Below, piece after piece: positions 1 to 9,943 of a stretch of 64,000 bases of DNA. Position 1 is the stretch's first letter. Each line of letters opens with the position of its first letter. Under the pieces are notes generated by a model that saw nothing but the letters and a program-made list of their open reading frames with translations, made no database searches and was not told the origin of the DNA. The DNA is from Cytobacillus massiliigabonensis. Its GTDB lineage: Bacteria; Bacillota; Bacilli; Bacillales; Cytobacillaceae. Where the stretch lies: positions 2,031,398 through 2,095,397 of the forward strand of contig NZ_LT904904.1 in NCBI RefSeq assembly GCF_900199725.1, in the 5' to 3' direction. Made by a program: the position numbers and the translations under genes.

Positions 1-51
1 TAATGGGAAAAATCGACAAAGAAGGTGTAGGAAATAGCCATTGAACTAAAC

Positions 52-1137
52 ATGGATGATAGAGGAAACAATGAAGAACTGCAAAAAATGCTTACCTCCT
101 CGAATGTCGTTTATTCAGTATTCCAAGGAATGAAAGAAGGCCTAGTTATTACAGATATAAATGCGAATATCTTAAATGTCAATCAAGCATATTGTTTGAT
201 TACAGGCTATTCTGTTCAAGAATTACTAGGGAAAAATCTTAATATTATAAAGTCAAATCTTCATGATAAAGCCTTTTACCGCGAATTATGGAAGCGGATA
301 ACATCGGAAGGGAGATGGGAAGGGGAGATATGGAATCGTCATAAAAGTGGACGTTTGTTTCTCCAAAAGCTAAGCATCATTGCTATCAGAGATAAACGAA
401 ATATCATTAACCAATTTGTGGGAGTTGTGTCGGATATCTCAGAGGAAGAAAAATTACGAAGGGATATCATAAGGACTGGTATGCTTCAAAGAACCTTGCT
501 CCCTACACCCATGGATATAAAGATGTTAGAAATTGATACTGTTTTCAGACCATTGAACTATCTTGGAGGCGACTTCTTTGATTATTACTGGGACTCAGAA
601 AAAAGGGTTTTATCTGGTTATATTATAGATATTATGGGACATGGGGTAACCGCTTCTTTCCAAAATTCCGTATTACGAGTATTGTTCCGCCAAAATTTTG
701 ATAATAATAGTACACTTGTCGATGTATTGAAAGCCATTAATAAAGAATCAATGATTTACTTTCTGGAAGATACATTTGCCGCGGCTCTCTGTTTCAGGAT
801 TGATCTGGGAAATGGCATCTTGACATATGCCTGTGCAGGAATAAATAAATTTATTAAATGTCAATCAGATGGTGAATTAAAGGTTGTAAAGCAGCCTGGT
901 CCATATTTAGGAATATTGAATGAGCCTGCTTTTGATGAAATTACAGAAGAGATCGGAATGGGAGAATTATTGTTTTTCATGACTGATGGTTTTATGGATA
1001 TTATTGAAATGAACAATACATTTCACGCAAATGACTTAAAAGGAAATATGAACATGTTAAGCGGGGTAAGTATTTCAGAATTAAAAGATGATGCATCTGC
1101 CATTGGAATCTTGATAAAACAAGTTGGAGGAGGATGA
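52..1137 (+). CDS. PAS-domain PP2C-type (SpoIIE/RsbU family) serine phosphatase
   Basis: A 361-residue cytoplasmic protein. Residues about 20-135 read as a PAS sensor domain with its C-terminal PAC part; residues about 150-355 read as a SpoIIE-type PP2C phosphatase. The metal-binding motifs are intact: GGDFFD near 171, IDIMGHG near 198, FMTDG near 310 and the terminal DD (DDASAIG). Family knowledge: such proteins dephosphorylate a STAS-domain antagonist and so set a partner switch. The RsbW-like kinase follows directly (TGA then ATG, no gap) and a STAS antagonist lies two genes on, so that antagonist is the inferred substrate. The start is uncertain because no strong ribosome site precedes the ATG. 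The PAS ligand is unknown. Confidence 0.85.
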   Translation: MDDRGNNEELQKMLTSSNVVYSVFQGMKEGLVITDINANILNVNQAYCLITGYSVQELLGKNLNIIKSNLHDKAFYRELWKRITSEGRWEGEIWNRHKSGRLFLQKLSIIAIRDKRNIINQFVGVVSDISEEEKLRRDIIRTGMLQRTLLPTPMDIKMLEIDTVFRPLNYLGGDFFDYYWDSEKRVLSGYIIDIMGHGVTASFQNSVLRVLFRQNFDNNSTLVDVLKAINKESMIYFLEDTFAAALCFRIDLGNGILTYACAGINKFIKCQSDGELKVVKQPGPYLGILNEPAFDEITEEIGMGELLFFMTDGFMDIIEMNNTFHANDLKGNMNMLSGVSISELKDDASAIGILIKQVGGG

Positions 1138-1569
1138 ATGAACATACTTCAGCTTAGATTTCGTACACATGAAGAATTTTGTCTGCTCCGTTCATTAATT
1201 AAAGCGGATGTTCAGAATATTTTTGGTGTGAATGATTCTTTTCTCATGGAAGTGGCAATTAATGAAGCGGTAAATAATGCCCTTTGCGCTAATCATTCGA
1301 TGAATCCAATTACACTGAGTTTGAGGATTGCCTCTGGTAAACGTCTAATTGTTCGAATTAAGGATGCGGGTGAAGGCTTTAATGTTAGTAAAACATTAAA
1401 AGAGATAACTAGTTCACCTGAGTTATTATTTGAGAAAAATTTAACTAGTGAATGTGGCAGAGGGCTCAGCATTATAAAAATGGCTACAGATAAAATGATT
1501 TTTAATCAAAAAGGCAATGAATTGCTTTTAATGAAATATATAAGGACAGAAGCAGACTGTAATATATAA
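1138..1569 (+). CDS. RsbW-like serine kinase / anti-sigma factor (HATPase_c_2)
   Basis: A 143-residue single-domain GHKL ATPase. The N box is EAVNNAL near residue 45, the G1 box is DAGEGF near 78, and the G2 region is GRGLSI near 109. Size and motifs fit RsbW/SpoIIAB-type kinases, which phosphorylate a STAS antagonist and may bind a target such as a sigma factor. GGAGGA overlaps the 3' end of the phosphatase gene and the ATG directly follows its stop, so translation is coupled. The true target is unknown: no sigma factor gene is in view, and the neighbouring chemoreceptor suggests the output may not be SigB. Confidence 0.85.
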   Translation: MNILQLRFRTHEEFCLLRSLIKADVQNIFGVNDSFLMEVAINEAVNNALCANHSMNPITLSLRIASGKRLIVRIKDAGEGFNVSKTLKEITSSPELLFEKNLTSECGRGLSIIKMATDKMIFNQKGNELLLMKYIRTEADCNI

Positions 1570-1604
1570 TCCAAACCAAAAAAAGCGTTGAGGTGCTCCG
1601 ATAG

Positions 1605-3290
1605 ATGTCAAAATTAACAATGAAACTATTATTTTCGTATTTTATTATTGTTGTTATAATGGCTGGGCTTGGCATCACAGCGGTATCAACACTTTCCGCA
1701 GTAAATGATAATGGAATATCTATGCATGAGGATACGGTTGTACCGCTAAGTCAAATAGCTGAAATTGCCAAGTTTTCAGAGAATACTAGGGTTCAAATGG
1801 TAACTGCCGGAAATACTAAGGATCCTGATCTTACGACGATTGCTGAGGAAAATATTGCCTATATAAGTGAACTAATTAGTGAATACAAAAAAGGCAGAAT
1901 GATTCCAATGGAACAGAAAAAGTTTGAAGAGTTTCAAACGAACTGGACGTTGTTCACTGATCGAGTGGCAAAAAATATTTCCCTTATAAGAGCGGGGAAA
2001 TATGAAGAAGCAAATGAAGGATTAAAGCTTGGAAGAGAACCTTTTACTATTGCAAGCGAAAACTTAAAAGAGCTGATAAAAATAAAGAAGCAAGTCGCCG
2101 AAGACTTAATTAAACAAAATGAGAAAGAATATGTTCAATCACGACTTACTCTCTTAATTATAGTTTTATTTGCTGTTGTATTAGCGATTGGCATTGGGCT
2201 GTTTGAAGGCAAAATGATTGCCCAGCCTGTTAGGAAAATATCTGAAAGAGCCTACAAAATAGCAAATGGAGATTTGACCGGAGAAGCAATTCAAGTAAAG
2301 AATAAGGATGAAATTGGTGATCTTGCAAGCTCGTTTAATGAGATGAATGAATCTTTGAGAAGAGTCGTATCTTCCGTTTATCAGTCCTCTAAAGAATTGT
2401 CGGCATATTCTGACGAAATGGCAGCTTCAAGCGAACAAGTGGCTGCATCTGCTACAGAAGTGTCGGTATCAATGAATCAAGTAGCAGCGAACACTGAAAA
2501 GGGAAATCAATCTGTAATGGATGTTACGAAAGTTTTATTAGAGCTTTCTTCTCTTATCCAAATAGCTAAAGGAAAAGCTTCATCTGCTTTGCTTAATTCT
2601 AAAGCTACCTATGAAACTGCTTGTGAGGGCAAGGAAATAGTAAACGATTCAATTAATAAAATGGAAATTATTAAGACAAGAACAATAGAAACTGAAGATC
2701 TCATTCAGCGCTTAGATCAGTATTCAATCGAGATCGGTCATATAACGCAAATGATAACTAGCATTGCGGATCAAACGAATCTTCTTGCACTAAATGCTTC
2801 CATTGAAGCTGCAAGAGCAGGGGATCAAGGTCGTGGATTTGCGGTTGTAGCAGAAGAAGTACGTAAATTAGCAGAACAATCCAATGACGGAGCACATCAA
2901 GTGGGAGAGCTTGTAAGGAAAATATCTGGGAGCACTGGTGAAGCGGTACAGGCAATGCAACAGAATAGAATTGAGGTTGAGCAAGGAGTGAAAATTGTAG
3001 CCAGTGCAGGCAGTGCATTAGATCGTATTCTTTCAGCCGTTTCTGTTACTTCAAAGGAAGTAGATGGGATTACTGATGTAACAGATGAAGAAGTGGCAAG
3101 CTCTGAAAAAATTGTATCCTTAATAGATGAGCTTTCAACTGTAATGGAAAATACTACTGCAAAAACAGAAGAAGTCTCTATAGCAACCGAAGAATCATCG
3201 GCAGCGATTGAGACATTATCAGGGAGTGCAGAGGAAGTTAGTGCGATGGCCATGGAACTAAAAACATCCGTACAAATATTTAAAATATAA
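1605..3290 (+). CDS. Methyl-accepting chemotaxis protein (4HB sensor, HAMP)
   Basis: A 561-residue chemoreceptor. It has a first membrane segment near residues 8-28, an extracellular helical four-helix-bundle-like sensor (about 30-180), a second membrane segment (about 182-202), a HAMP domain (about 203-257) and a long cytoplasmic coiled coil. The signalling tip holds the conserved [18 protein letters not shown] stretch near residues 387-404. GAGGTG 9 bases before the ATG supports the start. It lies between the RsbW-like kinase and the STAS antagonist in one apparent operon, which suggests the receptor signals in, or is tuned by, the partner switch. The ligand is unknown. Confidence 0.92.
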   Translation: MSKLTMKLLFSYFIIVVIMAGLGITAVSTLSAVNDNGISMHEDTVVPLSQIAEIAKFSENTRVQMVTAGNTKDPDLTTIAEENIAYISELISEYKKGRMIPMEQKKFEEFQTNWTLFTDRVAKNISLIRAGKYEEANEGLKLGREPFTIASENLKELIKIKKQVAEDLIKQNEKEYVQSRLTLLIIVLFAVVLAIGIGLFEGKMIAQPVRKISERAYKIANGDLTGEAIQVKNKDEIGDLASSFNEMNESLRRVVSSVYQSSKELSAYSDEMAASSEQVAASATEVSVSMNQVAANTEKGNQSVMDVTKVLLELSSLIQIAKGKASSALLNSKATYETACEGKEIVNDSINKMEIIKTRTIETEDLIQRLDQYSIEIGHITQMITSIADQTNLLALNASIEAARAGDQGRGFAVVAEEVRKLAEQSNDGAHQVGELVRKISGSTGEAVQAMQQNRIEVEQGVKIVASAGSALDRILSAVSVTSKEVDGITDVTDEEVASSEKIVSLIDELSTVMENTTAKTEEVSIATEESSAAIETLSGSAEEVSAMAMELKTSVQIFKI

Positions 3291-3305
3291 GGAGATTAGC
3301 GGGCC

Positions 3306-3617
3306 ATGATAAAGAATATGGAAATTTCATCAACCACACCAACTAGGATAAAGGTTGTTTTGGAAGGGGATCTATATGTTGAAGAGGCAGCAGAGTTACG
3401 CGAAAGACTGCTTCGGCAGATTGATAAAGGCATCCATACAATGGATATAGAGTTAGGGGGGGTAAACTATATAGATAGCTCAGGTTTAGGTGTGCTCATT
3501 GCCCTTCATAAAAGATGTACACAAAAAGGAGGAACATTAACAATTAAAGGCGTTCGCGGGAAAATTAAAGAACTGTTTGAACTAACTAGATTAAATAAAG
3601 TATTTGATATCGAATAA
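3306..3617 (+). CDS. STAS-domain anti-sigma factor antagonist (RsbV/SpoIIAA-like)
   Basis: A 103-residue STAS domain. The motif YIDSSGLGVL (about residues 56-65) carries the serine that RsbW-type kinases phosphorylate and PP2C phosphatases dephosphorylate. It is the last gene of the module and begins 15 bases after the chemoreceptor stop. Operon position makes it the likely shared substrate of the two upstream enzymes. The serine is present, so the switch looks intact. What the unphosphorylated form releases or regulates cannot be told from the sequence. Confidence 0.87.
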   Translation: MIKNMEISSTTPTRIKVVLEGDLYVEEAAELRERLLRQIDKGIHTMDIELGGVNYIDSSGLGVLIALHKRCTQKGGTLTIKGVRGKIKELFELTRLNKVFDIE

Positions 3618-3670
3618 AAAAGCTGTGATGTATGAATTGTAGATTACAATTATACATCACAGCTTTTTTT
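3616..3670 (+). terminator. Rho-independent terminator of the partner-switch operon
   Basis: A long near-perfect hairpin (arms AGCTGTGATGTAT and ATACATCACAGCT, with an inner AATTGTA/TACAATT helix) is followed by a T run. It directly follows the STAS gene stop. Confidence 0.9.
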
Positions 3671-3833
3671 ATGAAGAATAATCAATCGTTCTAATAATTA
3701 GATTGATTTTATATAAAAAACGTATTGATTAGATTAATAACAAAATATACAATATAAAAATAAGAAAATTATAAAAATTAAATCAAATTAAAATAGTAAT
3801 TTTTTATTCTTCATAACCATAAGAAAGGGTGGA

Positions 3834-6800
3834 ATGATGAAAAATAATATGACTCCTTTGAAACAAGGTTTATATGATCCAGCTTATGAACATGATGCGT
3901 GCGGAATCGGATTTGTTGCTAATATAAATGGCAATTCATCTAATCAAATAATTAGGCAGGGATTGTCCATGCTTAACCGGTTAGAGCATCGAGGAGGTCA
4001 AGGTAGTGATCCTGCTGTTGGAGATGGAGCTGGAATCATGACTCAGATTCCTCATCAGTTTTTCTTAACTAAATGTGAGAAGATAAGTATTCCTGAAGCA
4101 GGAAATTACGGGGTTGGAATGATTTTTTTGCCACAAAAGATGCAATGGCGGAAGAAATGTGAGCATCAAATAAAAAAATTCATAGAGAAAGAGGGCCAAC
4201 AATTATTAGGGTGGAGAACTGTCCCGACCGATGATTCAACTCTTGGGAATTCTGCTAAGAGCAGTCAGCCATTTATTCGACAAGTGTTTATTGGGAAAAC
4301 GGATAAAGAAATGGACGATGCTTCTTTTGAAAGAAGGCTCTATGTTATTCGAAAAAAAACGGAAAAAACTATTAGAGCAAGACAATTGGCTGGAAGTGAA
4401 AAATTCTATATTTCCAGTCTATCTTCCAGGACAATCGTTTACAAAGGGATGCTCACTCCTGAACAGCTAGGTGCTTATTACGTTGATCTCCAGGAGAAAA
4501 TTTTTACATCTGCATTTTCTCTTGTCCATTCAAGATTTAGTACAAATACCTTTCCGAGCTGGGAAAGAGCCCATCCAAACCGATATTTAATTCACAATGG
4601 AGAAATAAATACGTTAAAAGGGAACGTAAATTGGATGAAAGCACGGGAAAAAGTAATTGAATCTTCAGTTTTTGGGGTGAGGATAAATGAACTATTGCCA
4701 ATTATTGATTTAGATGGAAGTGATTCTTCATCTTTTGACAATTGTTTGGAATTTTTGATCCTATCTGGACGCTCCCTACCCCATGCAGCAATGATGATGG
4801 TACCTGAACCTTGGGAAAAAGACGAACGTATGGAGGATTCATTAAAGGCATTTTATGAATATCACAGCCATTTGATGGAGCCTTGGGATGGACCTGCTGC
4901 TTTAGGTTTCACTGATGGAAAGCAAATCGGTGCGATGCTAGATCGCAATGGTCTCCGTCCAGCACGTTACTATGTAACATCTGATAATACAATCATTTTC
5001 TCATCTGAGGCAGGGGTAATTGATATAGATCCTGATCTAATTATTCAAAAAGGAAGACTAAGCCCTGGAGAAATGCTGTTAGTAGATTTACAAAAAGGCA
5101 GCATTCTCTCGAACAAGGAAATAAAAGAAAGCATCGCCAATGAATTTCCATACCGCAAATGGTTAGATGAAAAACAGATTCATTTGAGTATGCTGCCGGA
5201 AGTGAATAAATCTCATCAAGAAAAAAGCACAAATCTATTACAATTTCAGCGCGCATTCGGATACACGTATGAAGAGCTGGCAAAGCATATTGAACCAATG
5301 GCAATGGAGGGGAAAGAGGCTGTAGGTTCCATGGGGAATGATACACCATTAGCTGTTCTCTCCAATCATTCACAGCTTTTATACAATTACTTTAGACAAA
5401 TGTTTGCCCAAGTAACCAATCCTCCAATTGATGCTATACGTGAATCATTTGTTATATCGACTGTCACCTTACTGGGTGCTGAAGGAGATTTATTCAATCC
5501 AACACCTGAAAATTGCCGTCGCATTCGGATGGAAACACCAATTTGCACGGATGATCAGCTTAAGCGGCTCCGGCATAATCCCTATGCTTCATTTAAAACA
5601 GAAACATTTCCAATTTTATTTGATGTCAAAGATGAAGAACAAGGTTTAGAAAAGGCATTAAATCATTTATTTTCTTCGGTTGATCAAGCAGTTAAAAAAG
5701 GAGTATCAATCATAATTTTATCTGATAGAAATATGGACAAAAGTGCTGCGGGCATTCCAGCACTGATTGCGGTTAGCGGGGTTCATCACCATTTAGTACG
5801 GCAGGGAACTAGAACGAAGGTGAGTATAATCGCAGAAACAGGTGAGGCAAGAGATGCCCATCAATTTTGTATGCTAATTGGGTATGGGGCAGATGCTGTC
5901 AATCCATATCTTGTATTTCAGACAATTAAAGACATGCTAATTAGCCGGCCAAATCAAACATTAGATTACTTTGAAGCAATAGAGAACTATATTCAAGCTG
6001 CAACACATGGAATGATTAAAGTCCTTTCTAAAATGGGGATATCTACTATTCAAAGTTATCGGGGAGCACAAATTTTCGAGTCTGTTGGAATTGATTCTCT
6101 CGTTATTGAAAAGTATTTTACTGGAACACCAGCAAGATTAGGCGGAATGAAACTCGAAGCAATTGCGAAAGAAACACTGCTTCGGCATGCAGAAGCCTTC
6201 CAACAAAAAAATAAAGAGGAAACATTAAAGAGCGGCAGTGATTTTCAATGGCGGTATGGTGGAGAAGCTCATGCTTTCCGTCCTGAAACAATACATCTTC
6301 TGCAGTATGCATGCCGTACGAATGATTATCAGCTTTATAAAAAATATGCGGAATTGGCCAATGAAGAACAACTTATTTTCATGCGTGGGATGCTGGAATT
6401 TAAAAGGACTCCGTCCATTCCAATAGATGAGGTGGAAAGTATTGAATCAATTTGCAGACGCTTTAAAACGGGAGCCATGTCATATGGTTCATTAAGCCAA
6501 GAGGCTCATGAAACAATTGCAATTGCGATGAATCGGATTGGAGGCAAAAGCAATAGCGGGGAAGGGGGAGAACATCCAGACCGCAGTATCCCAGATGAAA
6601 ATGGCGACAGGAGAGGAAGTGCGATTAAGCAGGTTGCTTCAGGAAGATTTGGGGTTTCAAGTCATTATTTAATCCATGCGGAGGAAATTCAAATTAAGAT
6701 GGCTCAAGGGGCAAAGCCAGGTGAAGGCGGTCACTTGCCAGGTAGCAAAGTCTATCCATGGATAGCAGAAGTGCGAGGCTCTACACCAGGTGTTGGTCTA

Positions 6801-8420
6801 ATCTCACCACCGCCGCACCATGATATCTATTCTATAGAAGATCTTGCCCAGCTCATACATGATTTAAAACATGCCAATCCGCAAGCGAGAATTAGTGTTA
6901 AGCTTGTCGCGAAGGCTGGTGTCGGCACAATTGCTGCCGGTGTTGCGAAAGGGCTGGCAGATGTCATTTTAATAAGCGGATCAGAAGGCGGAACGGGTGC
7001 AGCACCGAAAACAAGCATTAAACATACAGGTATGCCTTGGGAGATTGGGGTTGCAGAAACGCATCAAACCTTGATGCTCAATGGGCTAAGAGACCGGGTT
7101 GCGATAGAAGCGGATGGGAAAATGATGACTGGCCGAGACATTGTGATTGCAGCACTGCTAGGAGCAGAGGAATTCGGTTTCGGTACAGCACCCCTCGTTG
7201 TCTTAGGCTGTGTTCTTGTTCGTGCTTGTCATTTAAATACTTGTCCAGTTGGGATTGCTACCCAAGATCCTGAACTGCGCAAAAAATTCCATGGGGAAGC
7301 GGAATATCTCGTTAACTTCATGCGATTTATTGCGCAGGATGTTCGTGAAATTATGGCTGAGCTTGGTTTTAGAACAATTAATGAAATGATTGGCCAAACA
7401 AATAGGCTAGTGCAAATAGATAAATCAAAAACGCACTGGAAAACAAAAGACTTGGATCTTTCAGCACTATTATATAAGCCAAAGGTTTTAAACAAGGGGG
7501 GAATGTATAATCAAAGACCGCAAAATCACAAGCTTGAACGCTCTCTTGATCAGAAAGTGCTTTTAGATATTTGTCAGCCCGCACTTACACATAAAAAGAA
7601 AGTAAAAGCGAGTTTCACAATTCAAAATATTCATCGGACAGTGGGCACGTTTGTAGGAAGTGAAATAACGAAGCGTTATGGGCAGGCTGGTCTGCCAGAA
7701 GATACAATTGAATTGCAATTTTCGGGATCGGCTGGACAAAGCTTTGGGGCATTTTTACCGAAAGGAGTCACGCTGAATCTTTTGGGGGATGGAAATGATT
7801 ATGTAGGCAAAGGGTTATCGGGCGGAAAAATCATAGTAAATCCATCAGTAAAATCTGCTTTTTCCCCTGAAAATAATACAATTATTGGAAATGTTGCCTT
7901 TTATGGAGGAACATCAGGTGAAGCATACATTCATGGTTTAGCTGGTGAACGTTTCTGTGTTAGAAATAGCGGGGTTCATGCTGTTGTAGAGGGAATTGGC
8001 GATCATGGCTGTGAGTATATGACAGGGGGACGTGTTGCTATTCTGGGATCAGTTGGGAAAAACTTTGCAGCTGGAATGTCTGGCGGTATAGTTTATGTTT
8101 TTGCAGAGGATTATGAAGACTTTTATAAGAAATGCAATCAGGATTTAGTCATTTTGGAGCCGCTTGATAAGAGAGAAGAAATCGAAGAGCTTAAGCAGCT
8201 TGTTGAAAAACATCAATATTATACAAAAAGTTTACGAGCAGAATATATTCTACATCGCTGGAACGGTCTTTTATCGACATGGGTGAAAGTAATTCCAAAG
8301 GAATATAAACTTGCTGTTCAAAAAATGGGCTGGAATGATAAGAAGGCAGAAGGAATACCTGATTTTATTAACCCTAATCAAATAGATCCAACGTCACGAA
8401 CTATAAGCTTAATGAATTAA
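3834..8420 (+). CDS. gltB: Glutamate synthase (NADPH) large subunit
   Basis: The 1528-residue glutamine-oxoglutarate aminotransferase large subunit (called gltA in B. subtilis). A short propeptide precedes the catalytic N-terminal cysteine of the class II amidotransferase domain (YEHDACGIGF, Cys at residue 23). The central and FMN/synthase domains follow, with PPHHDIYSIEDLAQLI and the Fe-S motif CHLNTCPVGIATQ, then the GXGXG beta-helix at the C-terminus. The length is typical. AAAGGGTGG precedes tandem ATGs, so the start may be 3 bases later. It forms an operon with gltD and amt. A divergent gltC regulator, present in B. subtilis, is absent here, so regulation probably differs. Confidence 0.97.
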   Translation: MMKNNMTPLKQGLYDPAYEHDACGIGFVANINGNSSNQIIRQGLSMLNRLEHRGGQGSDPAVGDGAGIMTQIPHQFFLTKCEKISIPEAGNYGVGMIFLPQKMQWRKKCEHQIKKFIEKEGQQLLGWRTVPTDDSTLGNSAKSSQPFIRQVFIGKTDKEMDDASFERRLYVIRKKTEKTIRARQLAGSEKFYISSLSSRTIVYKGMLTPEQLGAYYVDLQEKIFTSAFSLVHSRFSTNTFPSWERAHPNRYLIHNGEINTLKGNVNWMKAREKVIESSVFGVRINELLPIIDLDGSDSSSFDNCLEFLILSGRSLPHAAMMMVPEPWEKDERMEDSLKAFYEYHSHLMEPWDGPAALGFTDGKQIGAMLDRNGLRPARYYVTSDNTIIFSSEAGVIDIDPDLIIQKGRLSPGEMLLVDLQKGSILSNKEIKESIANEFPYRKWLDEKQIHLSMLPEVNKSHQEKSTNLLQFQRAFGYTYEELAKHIEPMAMEGKEAVGSMGNDTPLAVLSNHSQLLYNYFRQMFAQVTNPPIDAIRESFVISTVTLLGAEGDLFNPTPENCRRIRMETPICTDDQLKRLRHNPYASFKTETFPILFDVKDEEQGLEKALNHLFSSVDQAVKKGVSIIILSDRNMDKSAAGIPALIAVSGVHHHLVRQGTRTKVSIIAETGEARDAHQFCMLIGYGADAVNPYLVFQTIKDMLISRPNQTLDYFEAIENYIQAATHGMIKVLSKMGISTIQSYRGAQIFESVGIDSLVIEKYFTGTPARLGGMKLEAIAKETLLRHAEAFQQKNKEETLKSGSDFQWRYGGEAHAFRPETIHLLQYACRTNDYQLYKKYAELANEEQLIFMRGMLEFKRTPSIPIDEVESIESICRRFKTGAMSYGSLSQEAHETIAIAMNRIGGKSNSGEGGEHPDRSIPDENGDRRGSAIKQVASGRFGVSSHYLIHAEEIQIKMAQGAKPGEGGHLPGSKVYPWIAEVRGSTPGVGLISPPPHHDIYSIEDLAQLIHDLKHANPQARISVKLVAKAGVGTIAAGVAKGLADVILISGSEGGTGAAPKTSIKHTGMPWEIGVAETHQTLMLNGLRDRVAIEADGKMMTGRDIVIAALLGAEEFGFGTAPLVVLGCVLVRACHLNTCPVGIATQDPELRKKFHGEAEYLVNFMRFIAQDVREIMAELGFRTINEMIGQTNRLVQIDKSKTHWKTKDLDLSALLYKPKVLNKGGMYNQRPQNHKLERSLDQKVLLDICQPALTHKKKVKASFTIQNIHRTVGTFVGSEITKRYGQAGLPEDTIELQFSGSAGQSFGAFLPKGVTLNLLGDGNDYVGKGLSGGKIIVNPSVKSAFSPENNTIIGNVAFYGGTSGEAYIHGLAGERFCVRNSGVHAVVEGIGDHGCEYMTGGRVAILGSVGKNFAAGMSGGIVYVFAEDYEDFYKKCNQDLVILEPLDKREEIEELKQLVEKHQYYTKSLRAEYILHRWNGLLSTWVKVIPKEYKLAVQKMGWNDKKAEGIPDFINPNQIDPTSRTISLMN

Positions 8421-8436
8421 AGAAAGGAGTGAATCG

Positions 8437-9915
8437 ATGGGAAAGCATACTGGTTATATTGAATATGACAGGGAAGGGCCGATAGAAAGAAAACCGAGTG
8501 AACGTTTGAATGACTGGGGAGAATATCTGCAGACACATTCTGAAGACAGCATGGAAAAGCAGGGGGCACGATGTATGGATTGTGCAACCCCGTTTTGCCA
8601 TACGGGGATTCAAATAGGAAGGTCCATGATAGGCTGCCCAACAAATAATCTAATTCCCGAATGGAATGACCTTATTTACCGTGGAAGATGGAAAGAAGCA
8701 TTTGAGAGGTTAATTAAAACCAATAATTTCCCTGAATTCACTGGACGTGTATGTCCTGCTCCATGTGAAGGATCCTGTACAGCTGCTATCAATAATTCAG
8801 CTGTTGCCATTAAAAGCATTGAACGCGCCATTATTGAAAAAGGTTTCTCGGAAGGGTGGATTACTCCAAACCAGCCGGCTATACGTACTGGAAAAAAGGT
8901 AGCAGTAGTTGGGTCAGGTCCAGCAGGGCTTGCATGTGCAGATCAATTAAACAAATTGGGGCATTTAGTAACTGTTTTTGAACGTTCTGATCGGATAGGC
9001 GGATTGCTTATGTATGGCATCCCGAATATGAAGCTTGAAAAAGACATTGTCGAGCGGAGAGTTCGTTTATTAGAAGCTGAAGGCATACAGTTTATTACAA
9101 ATACGGAAATTGGCAAAGACATTCAAGCAAACGAATTACGCGAAAGTTTTGATGCGGTTATTCTTTGTACTGGTGCACAAAAACCTAGAGATTTGTCAAT
9201 TAAAGGGAGAGAGCTAAAAGGCATCCATTTTGCAATGGATTATTTAACAGCTAACACGAAGAGTTTATTAGATTCTAATTTGGCGGATCGAGCATATCTT
9301 TCGGCAGAAGGAAAGGCTGTCATCGTCATTGGGGGAGGCGATACAGGAGCAGACTGTATTGCAACTGCTTTAAGACATAAGTGTAAAAGCATTGTACAAT
9401 TCGGAAAGCATCCACAGCTCCCAATTGAGCGTACAGCTTCTAATCCGTGGCCAGAATTTCCAAATACCTTCTCATTAGATTATGCATATGAAGAAGCTAG
9501 TGTACAAATAGGTAACGATCCAAGGGAATATTCGATATTAACGAAGAGATTTGTTGGTGATGGAGACGGGTATGTGAAAGAGCTGCATACAGTTCAAATT
9601 GAGAAAACAACGGATCAGCATGGAAATACTTTTATTCATGAAATCCCCGGCAGTGAAAAAATATGGTCCGCTGATCTTGTACTAATTGCAATTGGATTTA
9701 GTGGTCCTGAAGTGGAAGTGCTTCAAGCATTTGCGCTCAAACAAGAAAAACAGCAGAAGATGGAGGCGGAGAATGATAAGTATGCAACTAATATAGAGGG
9801 GGTATTTATTGCTGGCGATGTGCGCAGAGGGCAGAGCCTTGTTGTATGGGCGATTCGTGAAGGGAGGGAAGCAGCTTTAGTTTGTGATAAATATATGATG
9901 AGTAAGATCAAATAG
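8437..9915 (+). CDS. gltD: Glutamate synthase (NADPH) small subunit
   Basis: A 492-residue FAD/Fe-S subunit that feeds NADPH electrons to the large subunit (gltB in B. subtilis naming). The N-terminal cysteine clusters that ligate [4Fe-4S] centres are visible (CMDCATPFC, then CPAPCEGSC). The FAD site is GSGPAGLAC near residue 154 and the NAD(P)H site is GGGDTGADC near 299. AAAGGAGTG precedes the ATG, 16 bases after the large-subunit stop. Length and motifs are typical. Confidence 0.96.
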   Translation: MGKHTGYIEYDREGPIERKPSERLNDWGEYLQTHSEDSMEKQGARCMDCATPFCHTGIQIGRSMIGCPTNNLIPEWNDLIYRGRWKEAFERLIKTNNFPEFTGRVCPAPCEGSCTAAINNSAVAIKSIERAIIEKGFSEGWITPNQPAIRTGKKVAVVGSGPAGLACADQLNKLGHLVTVFERSDRIGGLLMYGIPNMKLEKDIVERRVRLLEAEGIQFITNTEIGKDIQANELRESFDAVILCTGAQKPRDLSIKGRELKGIHFAMDYLTANTKSLLDSNLADRAYLSAEGKAVIVIGGGDTGADCIATALRHKCKSIVQFGKHPQLPIERTASNPWPEFPNTFSLDYAYEEASVQIGNDPREYSILTKRFVGDGDGYVKELHTVQIEKTTDQHGNTFIHEIPGSEKIWSADLVLIAIGFSGPEVEVLQAFALKQEKQQKMEAENDKYATNIEGVFIAGDVRRGQSLVVWAIREGREAALVCDKYMMSKIK

Positions 9916-9943
9916 TAAAATTAAATATATTGGAGGCATGAAG

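Noticed and set aside
1..44. Possible 3' end of an upstream gene ending in TGA at 42-44
   Set aside because: Only 14 codons are visible and two other frames close just before; nothing identifies a product.
2758..3253. Two open frames antisense to the chemoreceptor signalling domain
   Set aside because: They mirror repetitive Ala/Ser/Glu-rich coding sequence; no start signals.
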